From Polynucleobacter paludilacus (GTDB lineage: Bacteria; Pseudomonadota; Gammaproteobacteria; Burkholderiales; Burkholderiaceae), in contig NZ_CP061298.1 of NCBI RefSeq assembly GCF_018687595.1, forward strand, positions 62,001-126,000: a DNA stretch of 64,000 bases, written 5' to 3'. The position numbers were made by a program, and so were the translations under genes. The notes beneath the pieces are model-generated. The model was not told where the DNA came from. It made no database searches and saw only the letters and a program-made list of their open reading frames with translations. Positions within the stretch are counted from its first letter, which is position 1. Every line of letters begins with the position of its first letter. Positions 13,319 through 22,006 of this stretch are shown one piece after another.

Positions 13319-13347
13319 AAACCCCGCAGAAGTTGCGGGGTTTTTTA
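13319..13347. terminator. Bidirectional terminator between cytochrome c4 and lysA
   Basis: Perfect 8-bp stem accccgca / tgcggggt around a 5-base loop. T-rich tracts lie on both sides (tttttta after it, and a matching A-run before it), so it can stop both the rightward cytochrome c4 transcript and the leftward lysA transcript. Confidence 0.85.
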
Positions 13348-13366
13348 TTGTCCAGAAGTTCCTGAA

Positions 13367-14662
13367 TTATTTTGGTGCAACTTGTTCGTTTGCAAAAAGT
13401 TCCTGAACTTTTTGACGCTCTCTAACCAGATGCACATTTTTTCCATCCACTAAGATTTCAGCAGGCATAGGACGTGTGTTGTAGTTTGAGGCCATGACAA
13501 AGCCATATGCGCCCGCAGAAAGAATCGCTAATACATCGCCTTCCTCAACAGCTAGCGCACGATCTCTACCAAGCCAGTCACCAGATTCACAAACAGGCCC
13601 AACAACATCATAGACAACAGCCTTGGCTGACTTTGTCTCAATTGGCACAATGCCATGATGCGCTTCATATAGGGCGGGGCGCAACAACTCGGTCATTGCT
13701 GCATCGACAATGCAGAAGTTTTTTTCTGTTCCAGGCTTGAGGTACTCCACTTGCGTGAGCAGAACTCCGGCGTTGCCTACCAGGGATCGCCCAGGCTCTA
13801 GGATGATGTCGAGGTGGCCAAAGCCCCGCTGGGCAACACGGTTCAATAAGGCATCGGTGAACTCAGTAATATCCGGTGGCGTTTCTGAGCTGTAAGCAAT
13901 TCCGAGGCCACCACCTAAATCCAGATGATGAATGATGATGCCTTCTTTTTTGAGTTGCTCAACTAGATCTAGCACTTTATCGAGTGCATCTAAGTATGGG
14001 GCGGTCGTCGTAATTTGGGAGCCGATATGGCAATCAATTCCGACAATATCAATTTGGGAAAGCTGAACTGCCTCACGATAGGTTTTTAAAACTTCGTAAT
14101 AGGCAATACCAAATTTATTTCCCTTAAGTCCTGTGGAGATATAAGGATGGGTTTGTGCATCGACATCTGGATTGACGCGTAAGGAAATCGGGGCGCGGCA
14201 ATGAAGTTCTTTTGCAACACGATTAATTTTGTGGAGTTCTGCGATTGATTCCACGTTAATGCACTTCACGCCGGCTTTAAGGGCCTGAGCAATTTCTGCG
14301 GCAGATTTGCCGACGCCTGCAAATACTAGACTTGTAGGTTCCGCACCAATCGCAAGAGCTCGAGCCAGTTCACCCCCGCTGACTAAATCAAAACCAGCGC
14401 CGAGATTTTTAAAGCAATCAATTACTGCTAAGTTGCTGTTGGCTTTCATGGCGTAATGAATCCGAGCGCGCCGCTCGCCCTTTGCATCAATACAGGCGCG
14501 GTCATAGGCTTGATAGGCTTCAGTCAGTGCTTTTTTGCTGTAGACATAGAGTGGGGTACCGAACTCTTTTGCCAGATCTGCCAATGGAATTTCCTCGGCA
14601 TACCAAGCGCCATTTCGCTCTGTAAATCCATTCAAGTGGGGCAGGGGAATTGCTTTAGTCAT
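13367..14662 (-). CDS. lysA: Diaminopimelate decarboxylase
   Basis: Last step of lysine synthesis: meso-diaminopimelate to L-lysine and CO2. Fold type III PLP enzyme, 431 residues. The PLP lysine lies in HYAMKANSN (about residue 68), the glycine-rich phosphate loop is LDLGGGLGI, and the C-terminal barrel carries CESGDWLGRDR (catalytic Cys) and GAYGFVMASNYN. The start overlaps the stop of the upstream lipoprotein gene by 4 bases, so they form one two-gene operon, a pairing common in proteobacteria. Confidence 0.97.
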   Translation of the reverse strand: MTKAIPLPHLNGFTERNGAWYAEEIPLADLAKEFGTPLYVYSKKALTEAYQAYDRACIDAKGERRARIHYAMKANSNLAVIDCFKNLGAGFDLVSGGELARALAIGAEPTSLVFAGVGKSAAEIAQALKAGVKCINVESIAELHKINRVAKELHCRAPISLRVNPDVDAQTHPYISTGLKGNKFGIAYYEVLKTYREAVQLSQIDIVGIDCHIGSQITTTAPYLDALDKVLDLVEQLKKEGIIIHHLDLGGGLGIAYSSETPPDITEFTDALLNRVAQRGFGHLDIILEPGRSLVGNAGVLLTQVEYLKPGTEKNFCIVDAAMTELLRPALYEAHHGIVPIETKSAKAVVYDVVGPVCESGDWLGRDRALAVEEGDVLAILSAGAYGFVMASNYNTRPMPAEILVDGKNVHLVRERQKVQELFANEQVAPK

Positions 14663-14850
14663 TGTGGCGCTGAAGGTGGAATGGGATTGCTAGGCGCTGG
14701 GGGAGGGTAAAGCACTCCTTGAGGCTCAGGCGCACTCGGCGGTATTGGTGCTGGTGGCACATTTGGCAAATAAAGTGGTCCCCTAACCCCGCATCCCACT
14801 AGGGACATTAGGAGGGTAATCAGTAAGGTTCTGATAAGAATCGCTATCAT
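14659..14850 (-). CDS. lptM: LptM-like small lipoprotein with proline-rich tail
   Basis: A 63-residue lipoprotein. The ATG at 14850 gives a short hydrophobic signal (MIAILIRTLLITLLMSL) and the lipobox LVGC; the residues after the lipidated Cys, GVRGPLYLP, match the YifL/LptM signature in which GPLYLP is conserved. LptM helps LptD oxidation and assembly in E. coli. The tail is almost only Pro, Ala and Ser with a repeated PIPPSAP block. The frame is open up to 14907, but the longer version would bury the signal peptide. Position upstream of lysA is the usual one for this family. Confidence 0.85.
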   Translation of the reverse strand: MIAILIRTLLITLLMSLVGCGVRGPLYLPNVPPAPIPPSAPEPQGVLYPPPAPSNPIPPSAPQ

Positions 14851-14882
14851 GAATATCTCTAAAACGAATGATTGAATATAGC

Positions 14883-15278
14883 ATGCAGGACTCCACGATG
14901 ACGCCAAATCAGCCTAATGTAGAAAAGATTGATGACAAACAGTTTCACCTGCTCGGAGGACAAGTTTTGCAATCGATCGAACTTGCTTTGGAAGCTGCCG
15001 ATGAAGAACTCGATCTAGATTTAGATATTGAGCGCCAAGGTGGCAATGTCATCAATATCCGCTTTCGGGATCGCAGCGTCATTGTTGTTAATACTCAACC
15101 CCCGTTGCATGAAATTTGGGTTGCTGCAAAGTCGGGTGGTTATCACTATCGCTGGTCAGGAACACTTAGTAAGCCCTTATGGCTTGACACTAAAACAGGT
15201 CGAGAGCTGATGGGTGATTTATCTGAATTTGCTAGTACTCAGGCTGGCATTCCGGTGAAGATTACTTTACAAGCCTAG
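14883..15278 (+). CDS. cyaY: Iron-sulfur cluster assembly protein CyaY (frataxin)
   Basis: Bacterial frataxin, an iron-binding modulator of IscS. With the ATG at 14883 it has 131 residues; starts at 14868 and 14898 are also possible. The acidic helix (ALEAADEELDLDLDIERQGG) and the strand pattern NVINIRFRDRSVIVVNTQPPLHEIWVA are typical, as are KSGGYHYRW and the C-terminal LSEFASTQAG. It is divergent from lptM-lysA, the usual betaproteobacterial arrangement, and its stop lies one base from the convergent aroB stop. Confidence 0.93.
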   Translation: MQDSTMTPNQPNVEKIDDKQFHLLGGQVLQSIELALEAADEELDLDLDIERQGGNVINIRFRDRSVIVVNTQPPLHEIWVAAKSGGYHYRWSGTLSKPLWLDTKTGRELMGDLSEFASTQAGIPVKITLQA

Positions 15279-15279
15279 A

Positions 15280-16362
15280 TTAGGCAGCACCAGTCGCAAG
15301 CAAAGTTTCAAGGACTGCCTCATGAGGGGCAGTCGAGATATATGCTTTACCAATTTGCTCTAGCAGTACGTAACGAATTTGTCCACCTTCTGCTTTTTTA
15401 TCTACCTGCATTAACTCGATATAGCGCTCAGCGCCAAACTTTGGAGCTGCGATTGGAAGATGCATTGCATGAATAATGCGGGTCAAGCGATCGACATCAG
15501 CTTGGGTAATTTTTTGTAGAAGGCAGGAAAGTTTGGCGCCCATCACCATGCCACAGGCAACGGCTTCACCATGTAGCCATTCTCCATAGCCCATGCCGGC
15601 TTCAATTGCATGACCAAAGGTGTGGCCAAAATTGAGCGTAGCGCGAACCCCACCTTCTCTCTCATCCGCAGACACGACGGCTGATTTAATTTCACAGGAG
15701 CGCAAGACGGCATGCGACATTGCTTCGATATCACAGGCTAGTAGCGCGTTTGTATTGGCTTCAATCCAGTCTAAGAAGCTAGCATCGGCAATAGCCCCAT
15801 GCTTGATCACTTCAGCGAGGCCTGCTGAGAGTTCACGAGGGGGTAAAGTTTTTAAAGTATTTAGATCAGCGACTACCGCCACAGGCTGATGAAAGGCGCC
15901 AATCATATTTTTACCCAGCGGATGATTAATACCAGTTTTTCCGCCAACCGAAGAATCTACTTGAGACAGCAGCGTAGTCGGTACTTGAATAAAGCGGATG
16001 CCTCGCATAAAACTCGCTGCAGCAAATCCAGTCATATCGCCAATGACTCCGCCACCCAGTGCAACAAGAACAGTCTGTCGATCTGCGCCATGCTTGAGAA
16101 GTTCATCAAAGATGGTTTGAAGATTTTTCCAGTCCTTAAAAGACTCTCCATCAGGGAGCGCAATCGTTCTGACTGACTTTCCAAAAGTGGCTAGTGTTTT
16201 GCTAAGGCGCTCTGCATAGAGCGGCGCCACAGTGGTATTGGTAACAATATAAATAGAGCTGGCTTTTGAGCAAGCTTCAAATAATTCTGGGCGATCAATT
16301 AAATCAGAGCCAATATAAATCGGATAGGTTCTTTGACCGAGATCAACTTTTAGTGTTTTCAT
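15280..16362 (-). CDS. aroB: 3-dehydroquinate synthase
   Basis: Second shikimate-pathway step: DAHP to 3-dehydroquinate, NAD- and metal-dependent. It has 360 residues. Visible motifs: [20 protein letters not shown] (NAD-binding), [21 protein letters not shown], and the metal-binding His residues in [13 protein letters not shown] and [11 protein letters not shown]. The aroB start overlaps the aroK stop by one base (TAATG), so the pair is coupled. Confidence 0.98.
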   Translation of the reverse strand: MKTLKVDLGQRTYPIYIGSDLIDRPELFEACSKASSIYIVTNTTVAPLYAERLSKTLATFGKSVRTIALPDGESFKDWKNLQTIFDELLKHGADRQTVLVALGGGVIGDMTGFAAASFMRGIRFIQVPTTLLSQVDSSVGGKTGINHPLGKNMIGAFHQPVAVVADLNTLKTLPPRELSAGLAEVIKHGAIADASFLDWIEANTNALLACDIEAMSHAVLRSCEIKSAVVSADEREGGVRATLNFGHTFGHAIEAGMGYGEWLHGEAVACGMVMGAKLSCLLQKITQADVDRLTRIIHAMHLPIAAPKFGAERYIELMQVDKKAEGGQIRYVLLEQIGKAYISTAPHEAVLETLLATGAA

Positions 16363-16883
16363 TAGGAGAGTTCAAGTTGCATCATTAAAGTATGAACCAA
16401 TTGATTCACGCTAGGTTTGCCAGTTTCAATAATATGGTTGGCGATTTCGCGATAGAGCGGATCCCGAAAGGTGTAGAGCTCTTCCAGAATCTTTCGAGGG
16501 TCACCATTTTTCAACAAAGGGCGGGCATCACTCCCTTTGGTGCGATGCCAGAGTTCAACGGGGTTTGCATGTAAGTAGACCACCGTACCCCGTTCGCGTA
16601 AAAGTTGACGATTCTCAGGGAGCAGAACTGCGCCACCACCAGTCGCCAAAACAATCCCGGTGCCCAAGCTTGCATGATCCAGTGCTTGTGCTTCACGTTT
16701 GCGAAATCCAGCTTCACCTTCCATTTCAAAAATGAGGGGAATCTTGACGCCACAACGTTCTTCAATAACATGGTCGACGTCGATAAATTGCCGACCTAAT
16801 TTTTTAGCTAACAGTTTTCCGACGGTTGACTTACCGGCACCCATAAGACCAATCAGAAAGATGTTATTGCTTGAAGAGTTCAC
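16362..16883 (-). CDS. aroK: Shikimate kinase
   Basis: Phosphorylates shikimate with ATP. It has 173 residues: Walker [13 protein letters not shown] (about 12-23), shikimate-binding [11 protein letters not shown], the FRKREAQAL segment, GGGAVLL, and lid region GSDARPLL. The order aroK-aroB downstream of a secretin gene mirrors the classic pilQ-aroK-aroB arrangement of proteobacteria. Confidence 0.97.
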   Translation of the reverse strand: MNSSSNNIFLIGLMGAGKSTVGKLLAKKLGRQFIDVDHVIEERCGVKIPLIFEMEGEAGFRKREAQALDHASLGTGIVLATGGGAVLLPENRQLLRERGTVVYLHANPVELWHRTKGSDARPLLKNGDPRKILEELYTFRDPLYREIANHIIETGKPSVNQLVHTLMMQLELS

Positions 16884-16895
16884 CCTCTGATTTTA

Positions 16896-17993
16896 TTAGG
16901 GTTTATCTAGGACGGTAGGAGTTAGAAAGACCAAGAGCTCAGTTTTGTCTTGCAGTTTCGACTTATGGCGAAATAAATGACCAAGTAAGGGGATATCCCC
17001 CAATACAGGAATTTTGACCTCATCCTCACGCTCAGTAGTTTGAAAGATGCCACCAATAATGGCTGTACCGCCATTTTCAACCGTAACCTCAGAACTGAGG
17101 TTTTTGGTGTCGATCGCGTAACCCTGCTCGGTTTTCATGCCTAAGGTGTCTTTATTGATTCCTACGAGCATAGAAATCTTTCCGTCGGGATGAATCTTAG
17201 GCATCACCTCCAAACGGAGATTCGCCTTTCTAAATTGCAACTTGCTCCCACTTTGACTGCTCACTTGATAGGGTAATTCAGTACCCTGCTCAATGGTTGC
17301 TTTCACCTGATCGCCAGTCATGATTCGCGGATTGGAGAGAATTTTCCCCTGCCCATCTGACTCTAATGCGGAGAGTTCCAGCTGCAATAGCCGGCTAGCA
17401 TCAGGAGAAATTAGGGTTGCAGCAAGCGAGGCCGGGTGAAAGCCATTCAAACCTGCACCAGATAAATCGATATTTCCCGAAAAGGTTTTTGTATCCTGAG
17501 GTGAGGTATTTTTCGCCTGGTAGGCTAGCTTCATGCCCAGTTCTCTGGCAAATCGCTGGTCTGCCTCTACGATACGAGCCTCTATCAATATTTGTCTTGG
17601 ACTATTCACATGATCACCTCCAAAAGGAAGGGCAGCATCTTCTCGGCGATATTTCTGAAATGCCTGAATTTCAGAATGAGGCCCAATCCAGTAAATATCG
17701 CCATGCCGCAAAAGCCGTAGACCCCTGCTAGCGAGTATTGAATGCAGGGCAGTGTGCCAAGGGGTATTTTTCAGGTCAATCGAAATATCCCCCTGAATCG
17801 ATTCACTCAGTAAAAAGTTGGTGTTCCCGATGCGCGCCAAGGTCTGTAATAAATCCCGCAGCTCGATCTGAGGAAAATCCAAACTAATCAAGGTTTGAGA
17901 AAAACTCTCTTGATAGGTATTCCCCCAGATGGGCTTATTCCAAAGCCATAGAAAACTAAGGCAAATCAGCCCCTTCATAAGCACCTTTTTCAT
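16896..17993 (-). CDS. pilQ: Short secretin, PilQ/HofQ-like
   Basis: Outer-membrane secretin of 365 residues, about half the length of a typical PilQ (near 700) and shorter than HofQ. A signal peptide (about 1-24) is followed by one STN-type domain (IELRDLLQTLARIGNTNFLL, about 42-61, to YWIGP near 106). The core secretin domain then starts directly with ILIEARIVEADQRFARELG, leaving no room for an N1 or AMIN domain. The C-terminus has the secretin signature VENGGTAIIGGIF and VPVLGDIPLLGHLF-like KIPVLGDIPLLGHLFRHK. The gene overlaps the upstream membrane-protein gene by 4 bases and lies 12 bases before aroK. Substrate and partners are unknown. Confidence 0.88.
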   Translation of the reverse strand: MKKVLMKGLICLSFLWLWNKPIWGNTYQESFSQTLISLDFPQIELRDLLQTLARIGNTNFLLSESIQGDISIDLKNTPWHTALHSILASRGLRLLRHGDIYWIGPHSEIQAFQKYRREDAALPFGGDHVNSPRQILIEARIVEADQRFARELGMKLAYQAKNTSPQDTKTFSGNIDLSGAGLNGFHPASLAATLISPDASRLLQLELSALESDGQGKILSNPRIMTGDQVKATIEQGTELPYQVSSQSGSKLQFRKANLRLEVMPKIHPDGKISMLVGINKDTLGMKTEQGYAIDTKNLSSEVTVENGGTAIIGGIFQTTEREDEVKIPVLGDIPLLGHLFRHKSKLQDKTELLVFLTPTVLDKP

Positions 17994-18682
17994 CGACTGG
18001 TTTTAGCTTTCAGGGTGATTACTTTGCCTTCAGAGCTCATTAGCAAGGCCTCATCTTTTTTAATATCCTGGAGGCGCCAAGATCCCAAAATGAAATCACC
18101 CTTGTTGATGAAAAGATTGGTTTTGCCATTATTGAAAAGGGCTTGGTGAGTGCCGCCGATTTCAGCGCTGCCCAGAAAGCGCCAGGATTGAAGCAGCAGT
18201 TCATCTGAGGCGATTTTTGCCTTAGGTAGAGCTGAGGCTGAGCCCTTTGATTTATTTAATGAGTGAACACTCACTTCTATTTCATCTATTGCTAAATAGA
18301 GATCATCAATTTCATTTTCCTGATCCTTCCGGATGCCTTCAATCTCTACAGCCAAGTTTTTCAAGTCCTTCTCAAGCTTTAAAAGGACTGGATTTTCTTC
18401 TGGGCTTGATATTGGGCTCAGCCACCAATAGGTCAGAAATGCGCCTGAAACGCAAAGCAAAAGACCTCCTAATAAAAGCAGAACGACGCCTAAATGGGGT
18501 GGGAGCCTATCTTGAAAAAATGGTTTTTTGGGGTGCGGAAATGCTGAGGGGCGGCTAACCTGAGGGTCAATGTGAGGGGCATGGGGTTTGCGAATGGCTT
18601 GAGGATCTGGGATGGCTGGATCATCTCCAAGCTCGCTCAAAATGTCATCAAAGGACTGAGAAGAAATATGGCGGGTAGGCAT
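17990..18682 (-). CDS. Membrane protein with coiled coil and PilP/GspC-like C-terminus
   Basis: Not firmly assigned. A 230-residue protein: a Pro- and His-rich cytoplasmic N-terminus (1-62), one transmembrane helix (about 63-90, GVVLLLLGGLLLCVSGAF), a charged helical stretch likely to form a coiled coil (about 98-145), and a C-terminal small beta domain (about 160-228) with the rhythm SWRFLGSAEIGG...NKGDFILGSWRLQDI, like the homology region of GspC or PilP. That topology and the 4-base overlap with the secretin gene suggest it is the inner-membrane partner of the secretin. A fused remnant of PilN/O and PilP is another reading. Confidence 0.6.
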   Translation of the reverse strand: MPTRHISSQSFDDILSELGDDPAIPDPQAIRKPHAPHIDPQVSRPSAFPHPKKPFFQDRLPPHLGVVLLLLGGLLLCVSGAFLTYWWLSPISSPEENPVLLKLEKDLKNLAVEIEGIRKDQENEIDDLYLAIDEIEVSVHSLNKSKGSASALPKAKIASDELLLQSWRFLGSAEIGGTHQALFNNGKTNLFINKGDFILGSWRLQDIKKDEALLMSSEGKVITLKAKTSR

Positions 18683-18748
18683 GCCATATTCTTGGGCGGG
18701 TAGCCAGAAAAAACCATCAGCCTAAGCTGAGATAGACGTCAGAAAACA

Positions 18749-18777
18749 TGGTTAGCTTAGATGGCCGCGCCTATAAT
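18749..18777 (+). promoter_or_regulatory. mrcA: Candidate promoter for mrcA
   Basis: A consensus TATAAT at 18772-18777 with a weak tggtta at 18749-18754, 17 bases upstream. The start codon at 18786 is only 8 bases after the -10 box, so the transcript would have almost no leader. Confidence 0.5.
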
Positions 18778-18785
18778 TTGTTCTT

Positions 18786-21122
18786 ATGGCTCCCCCCCCA
18801 AAAGACCGGCCACCGCAGAATCAGCGGTCCAATCCTCAGCCCAATCGGCGTCCACGTGATTTTCGAGCAAATCCCCCTGCATTTGCTAAATCAGGCAGCC
18901 CCTTAATTAAGGCTTTATTCGTGATGGGGATGGCAGTCGGGCTGATGTTCGTGCTGTTACTGGGGTATGCTTTTTTGATTGCCAAGCCAAATTTGCCCAA
19001 GATTTCTGCCCTAGTAGATTACAACCCCAAAACCCCACTGCGGGTATATACCGCTGACAAGGTTCTCATTGGTGAGTTTGGAGAGGAGCGTCGTAAGGTG
19101 ATCCCCTTGGCTGATATGCCTATGGTGATGCGGAATGCTGTCATCGCCACCGAAGACGACCGCTTCTACTCACATGGCGGCGTGGACTATATCGGCGTTT
19201 TGCGGGCAGGGGTGGCAAATATGCGCGGCCATCTTGCGCAGGGCGCCTCCACGATTACGATGCAAGTAGCTCGAAACTTCTTTCTGAGTAATGAAAAAAC
19301 CTTTAGTAGAAAAATTTATGAAATTTTGCTCGCATGGGAAATTGAGTCACAGCTAAGCAAAGACAAGATTCTGGAGATTTATATGAACCAGATCTTTTTG
19401 GGCCAACGCGCATTTGGTTTTTCCAGTGCTGCGCAAATCTATTTTGGAAAAGACTTGAAGGACATCAGCACTGCAGAGGCAGCAATGTTGGCAGGTCTAC
19501 CTAAGGCTCCGTCAGCATACAATCCGGTGACCAATTTCCGTCGAGCCAAAATGCGTCAGACCTATATTTTGGGACGTATGCGAGATTTGGGTTACATCAC
19601 TCCCGAGGAGTATCAAAAGGCAATTGGTGAAGAGCTGCATATTCGTGGACTGGGTAATGAATTTAGTACGCGGGCAGATTTTCCAGCAGAGATGGTCCGT
19701 CAATTACTGTATGCCCAATATGGCGAGGCCATTTATTCGCAGGGTATCGATGTCTACACCACCTTAATTAAGGCAGATCAGGATGCTGCATATAAAGCAG
19801 TGCGCCGTGGAATCTTTGAATACGATTTGCGTCATGCATATCGCGGGCCAGAGGGATTTGTTGACTTGCCAGATGATCCTGCAAAACGCCAGCGCACAAT
19901 TGATGATGCTCTATTAGCTTATCCACAGTTAGATGATTTGCAATCCGGGATAGTCTTAGATGCAAAACCCAAGGAGATGCAAGTCATCATCTCAACGGGT
20001 GATGTCATTACTTTGAAGGGCGACGCATTGAGATTGGCAAGCGCCTCCTTGACTGACAATGCGCAGCCTAAGAAGAAGCTTCGTCCTGGATCTGTAGTGC
20101 GCTTATTACAAGCAGATGATGGTGTATGGAAACTGGCGCAGCTACCTCAAGTAGAGGCAGCATTTGTTTCTATGAATGCTCAGACTGGCGCAATTTTATC
20201 TTTGGTTGGCGGCTTTGATTTTAGGCGCAACCAGTTTAATCACGTGACACAAGCATGGCGCCAACCAGGCTCATCATTTAAACCATTCATTTATGCCGCT
20301 GCTCTGGAAAAAGGCTTCTCACCTAGCACCATGGTGAACGATGCACCTTTGTCGATTGGTAGCCTAGAGACCGGCAGTCAATCTTGGGAGCCTAAAAACT
20401 ATGATGGTAAATATGACGGTATGATGCGCTTACGCAATGCTTTAGCAAAGTCAAAGAATTTAGTATCGGTCAGAATCGTACGTGCTATTGGACCTTCGTA
20501 TGCACAAGAATATATAAAGCGCTTTGGCTTTGATCCCGAGAAGCACCCACCGTATCTCACGATGGCATTAGGCGCGGGCTCAGTAACGCCATTGCAATTG
20601 GCGTCTGCTTACAGCGTATTTGCAAATGGCGGCTATCAAGTAGAGCCCTACTTGATTGATAGGATGATTGATACAAAAGGTAATGTGTTATTCGAAGCAA
20701 AGCCAACACGTGCCGGTGAAGATGCAACCCGAGTGCTCGATAAGCGCACAGCTTTTGTGATGGACAGTATGTTGCAAGAAGTCACCAAAACCGGAACAGC
20801 TGCTAGCGCACGCGCTAAGCTTGGCCGTAACGATATTGCAGGAAAAACGGGTACTACCAATGAATCTCATGATGCTTGGTTTGCAGGGTACAACCCAAAG
20901 ATTGTTGCGATTGCTTGGATTGGTTTTGATAAGCCAGAAAGTTTGGGCGATAAAGAAACAGGCGGCGGACTTGCATTGCCAATGTGGATCTCCTATATGG
21001 GGGTTGCCTTAAAAGGAGTTCCGCAAGAATCTCGCGAGGCGCCTGATGGCGTTACTCAGTTCGATGGAGATTGGTTTATCCCTGAGTTTTCGCCTAATGG
21101 CGGTGTGCGCGAACTTCAATAA
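18786..21122 (+). CDS. mrcA: Penicillin-binding protein 1A (class A PBP)
   Basis: Bifunctional peptidoglycan synthase of the inner membrane, 778 residues. A long Pro/Arg/Asn-rich cytoplasmic tail (1-40) precedes one transmembrane helix (about 42-64). The glycosyltransferase-51 domain has the catalytic Glu in ATEDDRFYSHGGVDY (about 118-132) and QGASTITMQVARN. The transpeptidase domain has the serine motif SSFK, the SKN motif and KTGT. It is divergent from the secretin operon, like ponA-pilMNOPQ in Neisseria and Pseudomonas. No SD is visible before the ATG. Confidence 0.96.
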   Translation: MAPPPKDRPPQNQRSNPQPNRRPRDFRANPPAFAKSGSPLIKALFVMGMAVGLMFVLLLGYAFLIAKPNLPKISALVDYNPKTPLRVYTADKVLIGEFGEERRKVIPLADMPMVMRNAVIATEDDRFYSHGGVDYIGVLRAGVANMRGHLAQGASTITMQVARNFFLSNEKTFSRKIYEILLAWEIESQLSKDKILEIYMNQIFLGQRAFGFSSAAQIYFGKDLKDISTAEAAMLAGLPKAPSAYNPVTNFRRAKMRQTYILGRMRDLGYITPEEYQKAIGEELHIRGLGNEFSTRADFPAEMVRQLLYAQYGEAIYSQGIDVYTTLIKADQDAAYKAVRRGIFEYDLRHAYRGPEGFVDLPDDPAKRQRTIDDALLAYPQLDDLQSGIVLDAKPKEMQVIISTGDVITLKGDALRLASASLTDNAQPKKKLRPGSVVRLLQADDGVWKLAQLPQVEAAFVSMNAQTGAILSLVGGFDFRRNQFNHVTQAWRQPGSSFKPFIYAAALEKGFSPSTMVNDAPLSIGSLETGSQSWEPKNYDGKYDGMMRLRNALAKSKNLVSVRIVRAIGPSYAQEYIKRFGFDPEKHPPYLTMALGAGSVTPLQLASAYSVFANGGYQVEPYLIDRMIDTKGNVLFEAKPTRAGEDATRVLDKRTAFVMDSMLQEVTKTGTAASARAKLGRNDIAGKTGTTNESHDAWFAGYNPKIVAIAWIGFDKPESLGDKETGGGLALPMWISYMGVALKGVPQESREAPDGVTQFDGDWFIPEFSPNGGVRELQ

Positions 21123-21133
21123 TATTTGAGCAG

Positions 21134-21877
21134 ATGGCGCGACAAGCACGCATGGTGATTCCTGGACAGGCGATGCATGTCATGGTCAGGGGCAATAATC
21201 GCGAAACACTTTTCTTTACGGCGGAAGATCGGCGAATCTATTTAGACTGGTTAAAAGAAGCCGCAAAACAATTTTCTTGTTTAGTGCATGCTTTTGTCTT
21301 GATGCCTAATCATGTGCATCTATTACTGACTCCTATGAAAGCAGATTCATTAGCCAAGACCATGCAGTCGCTAGGTCGGCGCTATGCGCAGTATTTCAAC
21401 CAACAGCATCATCGCTCGGGCACGATTTGGGAAGGACGTTTTCGTTCGTCACTGATTGATCCGAGCTATTTCTTACGTTGTCAGCGCTATATCGAATTGA
21501 ATCCAGTGCGCGTGGGCTTTGAATCTAGCCCCCAAGAGTCGACTTGGAGTAGTTACGGATCGCATGTCGGTCAAAAAGTAGAGCCTTGGCTAGTTGACCA
21601 TGAATCTTTTTGGAAGCTAGGCAATACCCCTTTTGAGCGTCAAATGACTTGGGCCGGGTTTATTAAGGAGGGCGCGCCACATTGGGAGGATCGACAAATT
21701 ACCGAGACCCTATTGCGCTCCAAGCCCTGGTTGAGCGACACCTTGGCTCTAAAGTTACTTAAGGACCGTCCAGATCAGATGGCAATTCGGCATCGGGGGC
21801 GCCCTAAAAAAGACAAAACGGTGGTTGAAGCTACTAAAAGGGCTTCCTGGTACATTATCGACTCTGTCCCTGATTAA
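21134..21877 (+). mobile_element. REP-associated tyrosine transposase (RAYT, Y1 family)
   Basis: A 247-residue Y1_Tnp-family protein. HUH pair in LMPNHVHLLLTP (about 56-67), the Tyr helix in LGRRYAQYFNQQH, then GTIWEGRFRSS and YIELNPVRVG, all hallmarks of RAYTs. These single-copy enzymes are thought to act on short palindromic REP sequences in trans rather than move like insertion sequences. It sits 11 bases after mrcA. Its last codons form one arm of an inverted repeat (21860-21920). Intact, so possibly active. Confidence 0.9.
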
Positions 21878-21920
21878 ATTAGCATTAACAGCTGCCCTCT
21901 TATTTAAATGGGACAGAGTC
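21860..21920. repeat. 11-bp perfect inverted repeat at the RAYT 3' end
   Basis: gactctgtccc at 21860-21870 and gggacagagtc at 21910-21920 are exact reverse complements with 39 bases between. The left arm is inside the RAYT gene and codes for its Asp-Ser-Val-Pro end. The arms resemble the palindromic recognition units of REP elements served by RAYTs. Confidence 0.85.
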
Positions 21921-22006
21921 ATTTAATTTCTATTGCATCGAGAGGGGTATTCCCCTATATTTGATCCTCCAAAAGTAATAAAGCCATTAAGGCTCACGGA
22001 AGAATC

